Of a DNA stretch of 64,000 nucleotides, positions 11,901 through 26,705 are shown one piece after another. Both the position numbers and the translations under genes were made by a program. Numbering within the stretch: the stretch's first letter is position 1; every line of letters starts with the position of its first letter. The notes beneath the pieces were generated by a model. That model ran no database searches, was not told where the DNA came from, and saw only the letters and a program-made list of their open reading frames with translations. Source of the DNA: Scenedesmus sp. ARA3 (Eukaryota > Chlorophyta > Chlorophyceae > Sphaeropleales > Scenedesmaceae); assembly GCA_004335835.1 (NCBI GenBank), contig RWJK01001689.1, forward strand, positions 1 through 64,000, given 5' to 3'.

Positions 11901-12980
11901 AGGAAAGTCCATCGAGCACGCAGTGGCATCGCTGCATTGTGCTGGAGCGGCCGGTCAAGCTGGCAAAGGCAGCCGCCGCCGCAGCAGCAGCAGCCGCAGC
12001 AGCAGTGCTCGATTGCGCCACAGACGCAGCAAGAGGACGAGCTCGACGTGCCAGTGCCCAGCAGCAGCCCACGCGCAACGCTAGCGCTGCCAACAGGAGC
12101 AGCACCACGCGATCGATATGCGCTAGGTGATGATGAGTGGGAGGAGGTGTGGGAAATGCACGACCTGCTGCAGACTGCAGTGTATCAGGTGCCAGCAGGG
12201 CAGCAGCAGCAGGCGGAGGTTGCGTCGCTGGCTAAGTCAGAGTGCTTGGTGCATCTAGATGCAGATGCCAAGGCTCCCCTGCTGTCAGCAGCAGTGCATG
12301 TAGCATGCATCAGCAGATGCTCTGGCGCCCTGCGTGTGCTGTGCGCTGCATGGCCAGATGTTAGCAGGGAAGCAGCATACCCGATGGTTGCTGCAGCAGT
12401 GCAGCTGGGCTGCCTGCCAGTGCTGCAGCTGCTGCTGCAGATGCCGGGTGTGCAGCAGACGTTGACTGCAGGCAAGGTGGCTTCGCTGTTGAGGTGGGGC
12501 ATACACAGCAGCGGCATGGCAGGGGTGGGGAGTACAACGGCAATGGGCAGCAGCAGCTGCGGGCCTGTTACACAGGGCTGCACTGCTGCGCATGCTGCGG
12601 TGTTTGCAGCAGTGTGCAGGCTGCCTGCAGCACAGCAGGTGGCTGGGGTGCAGCTGGTGGGGCTGCTGCTGCGTGCCATGCAGCAGGGCAACGTGGAGGC
12701 AGTGCAGCAGCTGTGCAGGCTAGATGGCGCACAGCAGCTTGACAAAGCGCTTGTGAAGGGCTGCTTGGCTTTTGCGCGGGTGCTTGGCAGCAGGCCTGGC
12801 AGGGATGCTGTGGTGGGGGCGCTGTGCAGCTTGCGGGGTGCGCAGGGCCTGAGGGCAGCTGATGTGGGCGAGCTGCTGCAGCTGTATGACGGTGTGGATG
12901 CCCTGATGGGCTGGGCTGCAGCAGAGTCTGAGGAGGCAGGGGTTGAGCCTGCAGAGGTGCGGCTGACACGCATGCTGTAG
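8907..12980 (+). pseudogene. F-box-like / ankyrin-like repeat protein, copy 1 (frame disrupted)
   Basis: Exon 1 is 8907-9476 (190 codons; donor GTGCGT). Exon 2 runs from the acceptor at 9831 (start 9832) to the stop at 12980. Residues ~12-45 (LDLVVAHVRSVYTLSRLSAV, then SRRCRAVC) resemble an F-box. The rest is Leu/Ala/Gln-rich helical repeats of the type LLLLAVARQHSRVVQQLLKL, loosely ankyrin-like. At about 10650-10700 the reading frame changes. Against the paralogue at 18266-21818, this copy is 25 bases shorter there by my count, so the frame leads to a stop at 10701 while coding resumes in another frame from ~10660. It also carries an extra internal block (DVWEVYDLLEA... and EVWEMHDLLQT... 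where the paralogue has one) and a 39-base tandem repeat. Either a recent pseudogene or two shorter products. Function unknown; an F-box would imply ubiquitin-ligase substrate selection, which is inference. Confidence 0.6.
11655..11745 (+). repeat. 39-base in-frame tandem repeat
   Basis: The unit encoding LVAHVDADAKAAL begins at 11655 and 11694, with a third partial unit from 11733. The period of 39 bases keeps the frame. The paralogue has a single, diverged version. Confidence 0.9.
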
Positions 12981-13651
12981 TGCTTTTGACAGAAAGTTTG
13001 CAAGTTGCATGACAGCATTCTGATCGTGTTTGACCGAGCTGTGGCTGTGACAGGTGATCTCTATTATGTGCTGTTGGCGTGACAAGTGCTGCAGCACAGC
13101 CTGACATCTGGTGATGTCAATGCGGGATGCAAGTTTCTAACAGCCAGCATGCTAGCACACTATATGTCACATGATGTGGGCCATGCCAGCACTTGCTGGC
13201 ACAGCAGGAATGAGACAATTCTTGAGCGAGCAGTTGACTGTAAGGCTTGTAGGCATTGTGTTGTACGGTTGCGGTTTGTTTGGCCTTGCAAAGCAGTGAG
13301 ATGTATGCAAGCATTGTTGGTGTGTAGACAGCAGTTGGCACCCGTACTGCTGCACGTGCGCTGTACCGATGGCAAGATCTGCTCATCATGGAGTGCGTGT
13401 AAATTTTCCACATGCTAGCGGCTGGGTTTACGTGTGGCAAGTAGCTCATTGAGCACTGCGCAAGCAAGGCATCAGGCACCCCCTCCGTCCGATACGTGAC
13501 GATGCGTCATCCCTAGGTCTAAATTTACTTCGTCATATGTTGAAGCCAACAAGACGACCAACTTATCTTGTTGTACCACCTTTCCCTGAGAACTCCCTGC
13601 CCTCGATCACCTTGAGGAATCATTTGCCAACCTGCACCGTCAGCACACACA
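12981..13651. other. Intergenic, no gene recognised
   Basis: 3' flank of repeat-protein copy 1 and promoter side of the 222-aa gene. A TGTAA motif at 13239-13243, about 260 bases after the stop, is a candidate poly(A) signal. Overlapping short ORFs have no support. Confidence 0.5.
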
Positions 13652-15435
13652 ATGGCACTTCGCACACTCATTAGCACGCCAGCTGCGTGCAAAAGCGCAC
13701 CTTCAGGTCTGCTTGCTTCGTGCAACCGTGGGCTTCGCAGGCGCAGCACGGTTGCTGCTCGAGCCACTGCTGCTGCAGTCTTCAGCGTGCCAGCCCGTGC
13801 ATTTGCCACAGCTGCCTTTGCTCCGGACTTCAACGGTGCTCTGATGAAGCGTGATGAGCAGAAGCGAGGCGTCCGTGCATCAGCATCTGCTTCCTTTGAG
13901 GGGTGAGTGCAGATCACGGATAGTCCAGGGTTTCAGGATACAGCTCAGACTGCAGCAGCAAGGCTTAGCAGCCACATGCTGTACTTCTGTGGCTGACTGG
14001 GTATCAGTTCAGGTATTGCCAGCATGCATTTATATGTGCTGCATAGGCCAGAGCGTAGTTGCGGTGCAGCTGGCACCGTGCGCAGCTTGCACACTGCTGC
14101 AGTCGATGCTGCTGCACTGCCTGCTACACGAGGTCAAGCTTCCAACTGTATGCGTACGATGCATAGCAGCGTCGCTGGCAAACAGCACGGAAGTACTTTG
14201 CCAAGGAAACAGTTAGCCAAAGCACATCTGTCCTTCCCTGCTAGCTAGTGGCCAGCCTTCTTTGCCTGGCAGGCAGCTGCGACACAGCAGGCGCATACTG
14301 AGCAGTGCTCGTCAGCTTTCCTGCAAGCATTCTCACTGCTGCTTCTGCCTCTGCCTGCATTGTACTTGCTGCTTTTACTGCTTGCAGCACTGACGACTCT
14401 GATTTGATGTCAGCGCCTGTGGACCTGCCCAGGGAGGAGGCTGAGGTGTTCTTCTCAGAGGAGAAGCTGCATCAGGATGAGGCGGCACCGGGTGGAGCAA
14501 ATGAGGAGAATCCCACAGGTACACGCCTGCTGGCAATGCACATGCACAGACTTGTTGAGTTTATCGACTGCAATTGATGCTTTCTCACAGCCCATGTCAT
14601 GCACGCGGCCTCGAGTGCGCTGTGCGGCGGTAATGTGTCTCTAGTTTCTGCAAACAACTGCTCTGCAAACCAAGCCAGCTGCTCCGCACTGTTTGCTGCC
14701 ATGCAGAGCGCGCCTCTGAGGGTCAGCAGCAGGGTGGCCAGGCTGAGGAGCGCAGCAGCGGTGGCAGCCGTGAGCCTGAGGGTGGTCGGTTTGATGAGGA
14801 GGCAGTGCCTGGAGACCACCCATACAGGTGCGCTGCTGCGCTGGCACAGAAGGCACGCCTGCTCATGTTGATCACTCCCAGCACAAGCAGCTAGTGCCAC
14901 CGCCAACAGCACCACGTGATGCTGCTGGAGGCATTGGCCGCATGGTATGCCATTCTGTCGTCATTGCACCATCGTAACAAGTTAATGCGCTGGCAGGTTT
15001 GGCGCGCCTGCATAATGCACAGCTTAAAGCCTGGGCTTGCGCCGGCAGCAAGCTGGCAGCAGAGACGCCTCCCGCCTTGTTTTTGCCATGTGCAGCAGCG
15101 CGCTTTGTGCAATCTGCACCTGGCGCCCAGCACAGACACCTTCTGCAATGTTGCTGCCGTATGGTAGCTTGAGGCTTCCTGCCAAGCTGCTTGGCACAGA
15201 ATCTCTCTGCAATTGACCAGATTGCAAGCCAGTAGCAATTTGCATGCTTCCTGCTGTGCCTGCCTGCAGCCCCAAGCCCAAGGACAGGGGCCACGGCATT
15301 CCTCCCCACAAGGACAGCACCAACACAGGCCCAGGGCGCATGAGCAGCAACCCAGCTGGCGGCGGCGGCGGCAGCGGCAGCAGTGGTGAGCAGCACCCCA
15401 GCGGAGACGAGCAGAACCCTGCTGCAGCTATTTGA
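13652..15435 (+). CDS. 222-aa organelle-targeted-looking protein of unknown function
   Basis: Four exons: 13652-13902, 14388-14518, 14707-14827, 15270-15435. Phases close exactly to 222 aa plus stop. I do not recognise the family. Residues 1-60 are rich in Ala, Arg and Ser with almost no acids (MALRTLISTPAACKSAPSGL, later RRRSTVAARATAAA and ARAFATAAF), which is what a mitochondrial or chloroplast transit peptide looks like. Residues ~85-130 are acidic (DLPREEAEVFFSEEKLHQDE). The rest is low-complexity Gly/Ser/Pro/Gln (EGQQQGGQAEERSSGG, SNPAGGGGGSGSSGEQHPSG), probably disordered. An exon 3 start at 14591 is also in frame but would read Cys-rich non-coding-like sequence to a stop; the 14707 acceptor is preferred. 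Lies in the spacer of the inverted duplication. A TGTAA is found ~235 bases downstream. Confidence 0.65.
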
Positions 15436-15670
15436 CAAGTCGCAGGCGAAGGACCCTTGGCAGGAGATTCATGGGCATCCTGCACGATGTACAGTTGGAG
15501 GATAGGGTGGCAATTGATTGCTCAGCTGTGTGCAGGGTATCAGCAGTTGTGCTCTGGTCAGCAGGTGTACCCAGTTTATGGGCACAAAAAAGCGGCCCGC
15601 CAGCGGGTTTGGTTTGTTGTCGTTTTGCTGAAGTTGCTGTATTGGTCAAAATCTCAGCCTCTCAAGATGT

Positions 15671-15675
15671 TGTAA
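15671..15675 (+). terminator. TGTAA poly(A) signal candidate
   Basis: Standard green-algal poly(A) motif 236 bases after the stop of the 222-aa gene. Single short motif, so weak alone. Confidence 0.35.
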
Positions 15676-15849
15676 TTGCATGCTGATACATGCTGGAGTT
15701 CAGGCAGTGGTTGGTGGCACAAAATAGCAGTTGTGATCTACACTAGTGGCTCTTTGGCTGTCACGGTGTCGTATGAATGAGGGACAACCGTGGTCTGCTG
15801 GCAGCAGGAGTTGCGCTCTGCGCTGAGTGCGTGCGTGCTGTCGCTCCTC

Positions 15850-16437
15850 ATGTTGCCTCTCCCACATGACGCCACCGGGCCGTTGAAACTTCGCTGGCAA
15901 TCCCTCGCTGCTACTAGGCGGTACATGGCTCTACTTGAGACAACACCAGCAGATCCAGACCGTTCTATGAGTCAAGTCACTTCAGATGGCCTGACTTTTA
16001 CAGTGACACGTGACGCTCTACAGGTACAGCTATACTCGGCTCCTGCTACGATGCTAGTCTGCAGAATCAACCACACCCCCTTCCTGCAGCATGCACAGCC
16101 CCGCGCTCATGGTCTCAAACATGGAAGTAGTGCAGCTGATCTGCACAGCTGCACACACTGCTCAGTTGTGTCCAGTGAACAGGAAAGGTAACCAAGTGAT
16201 GCATGCCAGCATGATAAGACTACCTACACCACATCTTGGCATCAGCTGTTGACTGAAGGGCCCCAGGTTTGCTGCGTGGTGCACCTCCCGACAAGCAGGA
16301 TATCAGTGGCAGCAAAGCCCATGCAGGTACTGGCTGGGCTGCACGCTGCTGCCGAAGCACATGATGTGTGGTTGCCGCTTCGCAACAGCATCCAGGTCCA
16401 ATGTAGCACTGATGGTCATCAGCCTGCCTTCTGCTGA
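15850..16437 (+). CDS. Possible small two-exon gene, unknown
   Basis: Exon 1 15850-16023 and exon 2 16267-16437, joined phase 0, give 114 aa. The first exon (GPLKLRWQSLAATRRYMALL ... SDGLTFTVTRDALQ, donor GTACAG) and the second (VCCVVHLPTSRISVAAKPMQ ...) look like a mixed alpha/beta domain rather than repeat-derived ORF. The second exon could be split further, and an alternative terminal exon after the acceptor at 16395 would encode VALMVISLPSAELFGMELAS. It ends 59 bases from the convergent membrane-protein gene. I recognise no family. Exon 1 is the better-supported part. Confidence 0.35.
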
Positions 16438-16496
16438 GCTGTTTGGAATGGAGCTTGCAAGCAGCAGCAAAGCCAACTGAGCGCCAGTGTGCTACT

Positions 16497-17336
16497 TCAG
16501 TTGGCAATGAACTGGCCCTGCACATGATCACAGAGCAGCAGGAAGAACATCACAATGAACGGCAGCAACATGGTTAGGGACACAGTCTGCACAGCATAGC
16601 ATTCTGCTATGCCGCATCGTCGCGTAGATGCTTGGCAAGCATTGTTGGGCAGCAACTACAGCAGGCCGCTGGCTATGCACTGTGCAGTTGGGCTGCTGCT
16701 GAGATGTGTCACTTGTGCCTGGCTTTTGCTTGCTAACTAGCAGTTTCGCAAAGCACACAGGTGCTTGCTTGCTTGCTGGGTTCTGCTGAAGGAGCTTGGG
16801 CCAAGCGGAGCATGCGCTGCAACAGCTGCGAACTCTTGTTCATGGCAATGCTGCCAGCACTCAGCCACCCATGGCCACTTCATCAGCACAGCAAGCCTAG
16901 ACTGCTTCAAAAGCCATCCACAATCTTGAATCCAGGAGGCGCAGCCTGCTATACCGCAAGAAAAGCTCACCTCTTTGTGCTTTTGCTTCTTCTCCTTCTT
17001 TTGTGTCACGTTGACATGCACCTCTGCCAGTGCTGCAGGTGCATATGCATCATCCCTGCCTTCTGCTGCCTTAGGAAGCCCCCAGTTGCCAAAGACGAGT
17101 GATAGGAACAGTATGAGCACCCATCCAGTGCAGAACACACCAACTCCCAGACCAGCTGCTTGTTCTGCTCTCTGCACAATCCAGGACACTGTGATTTCAC
17201 TGCTGCTGGTGGTTGTGCTGTTGGCTGCCTGCTGGCCTGCCTCCTGTGCCTGCACTGCTAGGCCCCAACAGACTGCACCTGCAGAAACAAGTCCAATTGA
17301 TGTTAACCAAGCGCCATCTAATCTTGTCACAGACAT
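16497..17336 (-). CDS. Small three-helix membrane protein, unknown function
   Basis: Two exons on the minus strand, 17336-16971 (122 codons) and 16586-16497 (29 codons plus stop), both phase 0: 151 aa. Three hydrophobic segments: residues ~10-30 (LTSIGLVSAGAVCWGLAVQA), ~65-90 (GLGVGVFCTGWVLILFLSLV) and the last exon (LTMLLPFIVMFFLLLCDHV). A Lys/Gln-rich linker (QKKEKKQKHKE) lies between helices 2 and 3. An upstream in-frame Met at 17381 is possible. The donor GTGAGC at 16970 and the CAG acceptor at 16587 are canonical. No family recognised. Topology, with the charged loop cytosolic, is inference. Confidence 0.6.
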
Positions 17337-17744
17337 TGGGGTTGTCTGCTGCAGCTGGGACAGTTGGTCAGCATGCTGCACAGTTGGTGCTGTGAAACCA
17401 TGCTGTTGCTGCGACTGCAGCTTTACTTCTGAAGGAAGGCTGCATGTTTATGGTCCTCTTTACTTACATAGCGCCAGGAACGGGGCGTACTGCCTCTGCG
17501 TCCTACGTGCCCCCATCTGTTCTGCGTGTACAGGCAACCACGGTGTTACAAGGCAAACGGCAGAATAACACCTAAAAAATAAATTTGCATGTTAAAGAGC
17601 TTCGGAAGTCAACCACTGCCGCGCCACACATAGTCGCAGCGAGTGTTGAGAGCGTCAGACTCGGTCAAAGCCCTAGTTGCAGGTGACAGGCACTCGTGAT
17701 CCAGTAGCACCGGCTGCCATTCCACTGCAGCAGCTTTGGCGAGA

Positions 17745-18236
17745 ATGTCTTTGAGAAAACTTGTTCAGCTGGGCGACGTTGGCGTGCGCCTCACCAGCAA
17801 GGAGGCCGCAGCCGTCAGGCAGTCACAACACCAATACAGAACCAAGATCTGCTGGCAACCTGGGGCACCAATCGCACAAAGCAGGCACAGATGTCGAAAT
17901 GCTGGTGTCAATCACAGACAGACTTAACAGTGTTGCCCCTAGGCTATGTGGGCTACCTGCTCACAACAAAGTTTGTTGTTGTTGCGAAGTTCGCAAAGGC
18001 GAATTGTCCTGCTCACCAACTCTGTGCACAGTCACCACATGGTGACACTGCTTCAGAGCAACGTTTTGTCATTTGTCAAACCACCAGCTGGCAGTGCTGC
18101 TGTCACACAAACAAAGCTGCAACAGCAAGTGAGCCTGCCGCTGCTCATGCGTTCCGCACAAAGTTTGCGACGTGCACACCTCAACGCAACCAATTATGCG
18201 TACTACGCTCTAGTAGAGCAACTGACACTACAGTAA
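17745..18236 (+). pseudogene. Degenerate or mis-spliced small ORF
   Basis: One frame is open from ATG 17745 (MSLRKLVQLGDVGVRLTSKE ...) to 17927, then has two stops within 16 bases, then is open again from 17943 to 18236 (ending NATNYAYYALVEQLTLQ). I could not find an intron with convincing sites that removes the stops. Either a gene relic, or a gene whose small exons I have mis-drawn. It abuts the 3' end of repeat-protein copy 2 and is divergent from the 151-aa membrane protein. Confidence 0.3.
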
Positions 18237-18265
18237 GTCAGCCAATCAGCAGATCAAGCGCGGCA

Positions 18266-21200
18266 CTACAGCACGCGTGTCAGCCGCGCCTCTGCGGGCT
18301 CAACGCCTGCCTCCTGCGACTCTGCCGCAGCCCAGCCCATCAGCGCATCCACACCGTCATACAGCTGCAGCAGCTCGCCCACATCAGCTGCCCTCAGGCC
18401 CTGCGCACCACGCAAGCTGCACAGCGCCCCCACCACAGCATCCCTGCCAGGCCTGCTGCCAACCACACGCGCAAAACACAAGCAGCCCTTCACAAGCGCT
18501 GTGTCCAGTTGCTGTGCGCCTGCCAGCCTGCACAGCTGCTGCACTGCCTCCACGTTGCCCTGCTGCATGTCACGCAGCAGCAGCCCCACCAGCTGCACCC
18601 CAGCCACCTGCTGCGCTGCAGGCAGCCTGCACACTGCTGCAAACACCTCAGCATGCGCAGCAGTGCAGCCGGGCGGGGGCGGCTGGGTGCAGGTGCTGCT
18701 GCCGTAGAGGAGACATGCCTTTGTGTCCCCTAGCACGCCTCTGCTGCTGCTGTGTATGCCCCACCTTAGCAGCGAAGTCACCTCGCCCGCAGTCAGCGCC
18801 TGTACAGCCGGCACGGTCAACAGCAGCTGCAGCACAGGCAGGCAGCCCAGCTGCACTGCTGCAGCGGTCATTTGGTAGGCACCTTTGCTGCTGACGTCTG
18901 GCCATGCCTGGCACAGCACGCGCAGCGAGGCAGTCCAGCTGCTGACGCAGGCCGCATGCACAGCTGCAAGCAGCAGCTCAATCCTTGGGTCCGGCAGCAG
19001 ATCAGCGTCTTCCTCAAGCACATGAGCCACAAACTCCGAGTGTGCAAGCAGTGCAACCCACGCCTGCTGCAGCTGCCCTGCTGGCACCTGCTCCACTGCT
19101 GCTCTCAGCAAGTCGTGCACTTCCCACACCTCATGCCACTCCTCGTCACTCAAGCTGCTGCTAGCGCGTGGCGCTGCTCCGACTCGTAGAAGCATAGCAC
19201 GCGCGGTGCTGCTGGGAAGCTGGCCAGACATCATGTCCTCCAGCAGTGAGTCAACGTCAAGCTCCAACTGCGCCTGCTGCTGGGGGCCTGCCAGCTGCGC
19301 CAGCTGCTGTTGATCCGCCGGCTGTGTCTGCTGCACACTCGAGCACTGCTGGTGCTGCCGCGGCAGCGGTACCGCCCACCTCGATCGCCTGCTCCACCAT
19401 ACCGCAGCACTGCTGCCGCATGCCTGCTGGAGCTTGCCCAGCATGCTACTCTCCTCCTCAACTAGCATCAGCCCTCCATACGGCAAGCACGCAGCCGCCG
19501 GCAGCTGCAACAGCTGCTGCACAGCACGGTGGCAGCTGTTGCGCACTGCCAGCCGCAGCAGGTGCGCCACATCATCAGCAGTCAGATGCTGAGCTGACAA
19601 ACTACCTCCTGCTGCTGCTGAGCTCCACCGCTTACTCAACAGGCACGTGACCAGGCCGCCCCTACGAAGCTGCAACGCCATTAGCAGCACCTCGTACATG
19701 CATTTTGACGCCCATCCCGTGCGCACTATGCTGCCCACCCTGTGCAGCTGCTGCCTGTCGTCTGTCCTGACAAGGCCCATCACCGCCTCTGAGATGCCGT
19801 CCCAATCGACCCCAAGCCAGAGCCGCGCAGCCGCCACCTGCGCCATGCTGCTGTTCCTGAGCTGCAGAGCTGTCTCCAGCAGCTGCAGATGTGTCTCCTT
19901 CTCAACACCTGGTACGCCAGACAGGTGCTTTGACAGCACTGCCAGCGCCCCGGCATTGCCCAGCGCTGCTGCTGTCAGCAGCAGCTGCTCCACATGCTCG
20001 TGTGCCACATCCACTGCTGCTTCATGAATGCACAGCACCTTGATCACCTCCAGCCCATCTGATGCGGCAGGTTCAGCAAGGTTTGTAAGTGCTTCGTCCA
20101 TTAAGGCGGGCACCGGGGCACCGCAGTGCGCGCCGCACCACATGTGCAGCATGCCAGCGCCAGCAAACGTTGCCACTAGCACTGCCTCATGCAGCAGCTC
20201 ATAGTAGTGCTGAGGGGTCAGTTGATACAGCAGCCCATCAAGAGGGCCGCCCCCCAGCACTGCCCACCAGCCACTGCGCACTGCTGGCAGTGCAATAGCT
20301 TTCACCTGCGCGCTGCTGAGCTGTGCTGCAGAAGGCAGATCCTGCAGCAGGTAGGTGCTCATCAGCTGCCCCCTTGTCACTGCCTCCAGCAGCAACTGGC
20401 AAGCTGCTGCACTCCAATGTCTGCTGCTGCTGGCAGCTGACACAGCAGCTCCAGCTGCTGTTCCCGCGGGTGCAGCTTATTGCTGCGAGAGCAGAGAGCG
20501 CGGCGCAGCAGCGCAGCAACCGTGCTGCTGTGCAGCTGCTGTGCCCCTGGCAACTGTAGCAGCTGCTCAATCAGCCTGCTGTGCTGCCTGGCCACTGCCA
20601 GCAGCAGCAGCTCATTTAGCAGCTGCGGGCTGACCTGCTGCAGCTGCTGCGAGCGAGTGGCCAGCAGCTGCACCTTCACAGCCTGCTGCTGTTGCAGCTG
20701 CGCTGCTGCGTTAGGTTGCTGTGCTCCCTGCTGGTCATCCAGCAGTGACACCTTGTAGAACTCCTGATCACCCTCAAGAGGAGCGTATGCACAATCCCAG
20801 AGGTCAGTACCTTCGCAGACCAGGTACCCCGCAACTGCTGTGGCTATCGCTGCATCCCTCTGGTTCACTGCTATGCGCAGCAGGTCCGGCATGTGCGTTG
20901 GGTGCATGAAGTACAGCAGCAGCCAGGGCAATTCCACGTACTGCACACCACACACAGAGCACCAGCAGTGAGGCAGGATGAGGATTTGTGTGCGTCAACA
21001 GCATCATGACTTGCAACTTGTTCTACACTGAGCGACTGCAGGCTCTTCCAGTGCATGCTGACTTGCACGTGCACTGGCATCCCGAACGCCTACCTAAACG
21101 TGCTACCTGCCTGGTATACAGTGATGAAAGTACTGCTCCAGTGCATATCTGCACATGCTTGTGGATGCATGCCATGCTGACACTTGCGCAGGCTGGCAGC

Positions 21201-21276
21201 ACTACAAGCTAGCCATACCTGTCCATCAACGTCGCAAAGGTCAAGCAGTCCAAGCAAGGGAGCTTGACCTGCTGCG

Positions 21277-21316
<40 letters not shown>

Positions 21317-21818
21317 CTGCTGCAATCTGCATTGTTCCTGCAGGGCTGCGGAGCTGCGCTGCCAGCGTGGCCATATTCGGCGGCTGCTGCACACGTGCGC
21401 ACACCCAATCCTCTGCGCCTGGCTGTTGCTTGAGCGCAGCTGCCATCACCGCAGCGTCGCTCACGCATACACCTGCTGCTGTCAGCATGCGCACCGCTGC
21501 AGGCGGCACATTGGGTACAGCCAGCACAGCAGCTGCTGCTGCTGCAAAGGCCTCCTTGTCAGCAACGCTGCACAGCCACTTGATGCTGGCCATGTGCTGC
21601 TGGTGCAGAGGCGATGCTGGTACCACTGCCGCCTGGCGCAGCAGTGGCAGCAGCAGCACCTGCAGCTGGTGCGTGGAGTGTGCTGCGCAGATTGCTCTAC
21701 ATCTTTTGCTTACTGCACTCAGTTCAGCCAATGTGTACACGGAGTGGACATGGGCCACAACTAGGTCGAGCACAGCCAAGGAGGTGTCTTCCTGCTGCTG
21801 TGAGCTCAGGGTCACCAT
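18266..21818 (-). pseudogene. F-box-like / ankyrin-like repeat protein, copy 2 (one-base frame lesion)
   Basis: Exon 1 is 21818-21219 (200 codons; donor GTATGG). Exon 2 runs from 20940 to the stop at 18266, phase 0. The same intron position as copy 1 supports the model. Residues ~12-45 (LDLVVAHVHSVYTLAELSAV, SKRCRAIC) are F-box-like. Helical repeats follow (LLLLAVARQHSRLIEQLLQL; LLLTAAALGNAGALAVLSKH; VAGVQLVGLLLRDMQQGNVE). Around 20394-20398 the copy lacks one base relative to copy 1 (which reads ...DIEPKQVASLLLEAVTR); the upstream frame then stops within a few codons and the downstream 725-codon frame takes over. Where copy 1 is broken, this copy is intact. The lesion could be a sequencing error or a true mutation. 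No homologous family can be named; both copies look lineage-specific. Confidence 0.6.
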
Positions 21819-21862
21819 ACTTCCAAGTGTGTATGTCAGTGAGATCAATGACACAAGTACCT

Positions 21863-22416
21863 TTACAAGAGGCAGCATACGGTGGGTCTCCTCGGCTTAT
21901 CGTCGTCGTTGGTTCCTTTGATTTTGTCACTTCGGGTTTGAACTTGGCTTGACGGGTTACTCATGCCCAGATGGCTCCAGGAGCGGCCAAAATACCGAAC
22001 ATCACTACCAAAAGTTTCAAATATTGGCTTGAAGCAATGTCCCCGGCTACTATCGAGCTTTTCACCTTGTGACTGGCCAGACTTCATTACAGGTTGCACA
22101 AAGGCCATGTACGAACGATGCATGGTTAGTATTATGAGTTGCAGGAAAGACATGGTTCCATAAAAACCAAAAACAGCCTGCATCAGATCCGGTGACATGG
22201 TGCATGCCATGTGGCAATCAGCAGAGCTGTTCCCTGCCAGGCTGTGCCAGGCTGTGAAGCCGCAGCTCTGCAAGAGCTGAAGCGCACCCGCTGCGACAGA
22301 GATGCTTTGCACCTGAGCCAGGAAACACACAGCGTCAAACCACGCTCTGCCTGCAACACACCCTCATAGCCACGCACTGCCAGGGACAGCAGACCGCACG
22401 TGCTGGTGTGAAACAT
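21863..22416 (-). CDS. Uncertain ORF, possible small membrane-associated protein
   Basis: A 155-codon frame ends at 21863. It has a hydrophobic segment (LMQAVFGFYGTMSFLQLIIL), a Lys/Asp-rich tail and a C-terminal CCLL, which resembles a prenylation CaaX box. A short ATG-started frame upstream (MFHTSTCGLLSLAVRGYEGV, from 22416) may be a first exon, but the two frames differ and I cannot place a sure intron. A perfect 16-base palindrome (TTCACTATATAGTGAA, 22417-22432) lies directly before that ATG. The ORF is downstream of KRR1 on the same strand. Could be chance. Confidence 0.28.
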
Positions 22417-22542
22417 TTCACTATATAGTGAATGCTTGGAGGTCACCTGTGCCCAACATGCATGCAGTGCGCACCAGCGCCGCCGCAACCGTTGCGGGGT
22501 GACCCCGCACAACACACAGCTGCTCAGCTGCTGCAACTCTCC

Positions 22543-26705
<4,163 letters not shown>

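Larger units (their letters stand above)
8907..21818. repeat. Large inverted duplication, arms 8907-12980 and 18266-21818
   Basis: The two repeat-protein genes are near-identical in their last ~130 codons and clearly homologous throughout, in opposite orientation (tail to tail). They share the position of their single intron. Similarity stops within a few bases after the stop codons. The 5.3-kb spacer holds unrelated genes. Confidence 0.85.

Noticed and set aside
17600..17735. tRNA-like stretch
   Set aside because: No acceptor stem or T-arm pairing could be drawn. No convincing tRNA, rRNA or snRNA gene was found anywhere in the window.
18277..18894. 205-codon plus-strand ORF and similar frames over 12.2-13.1 kb minus
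   Set aside because: Antisense shadows of the two repeat-protein genes; equivalent shadows occur in both arms.
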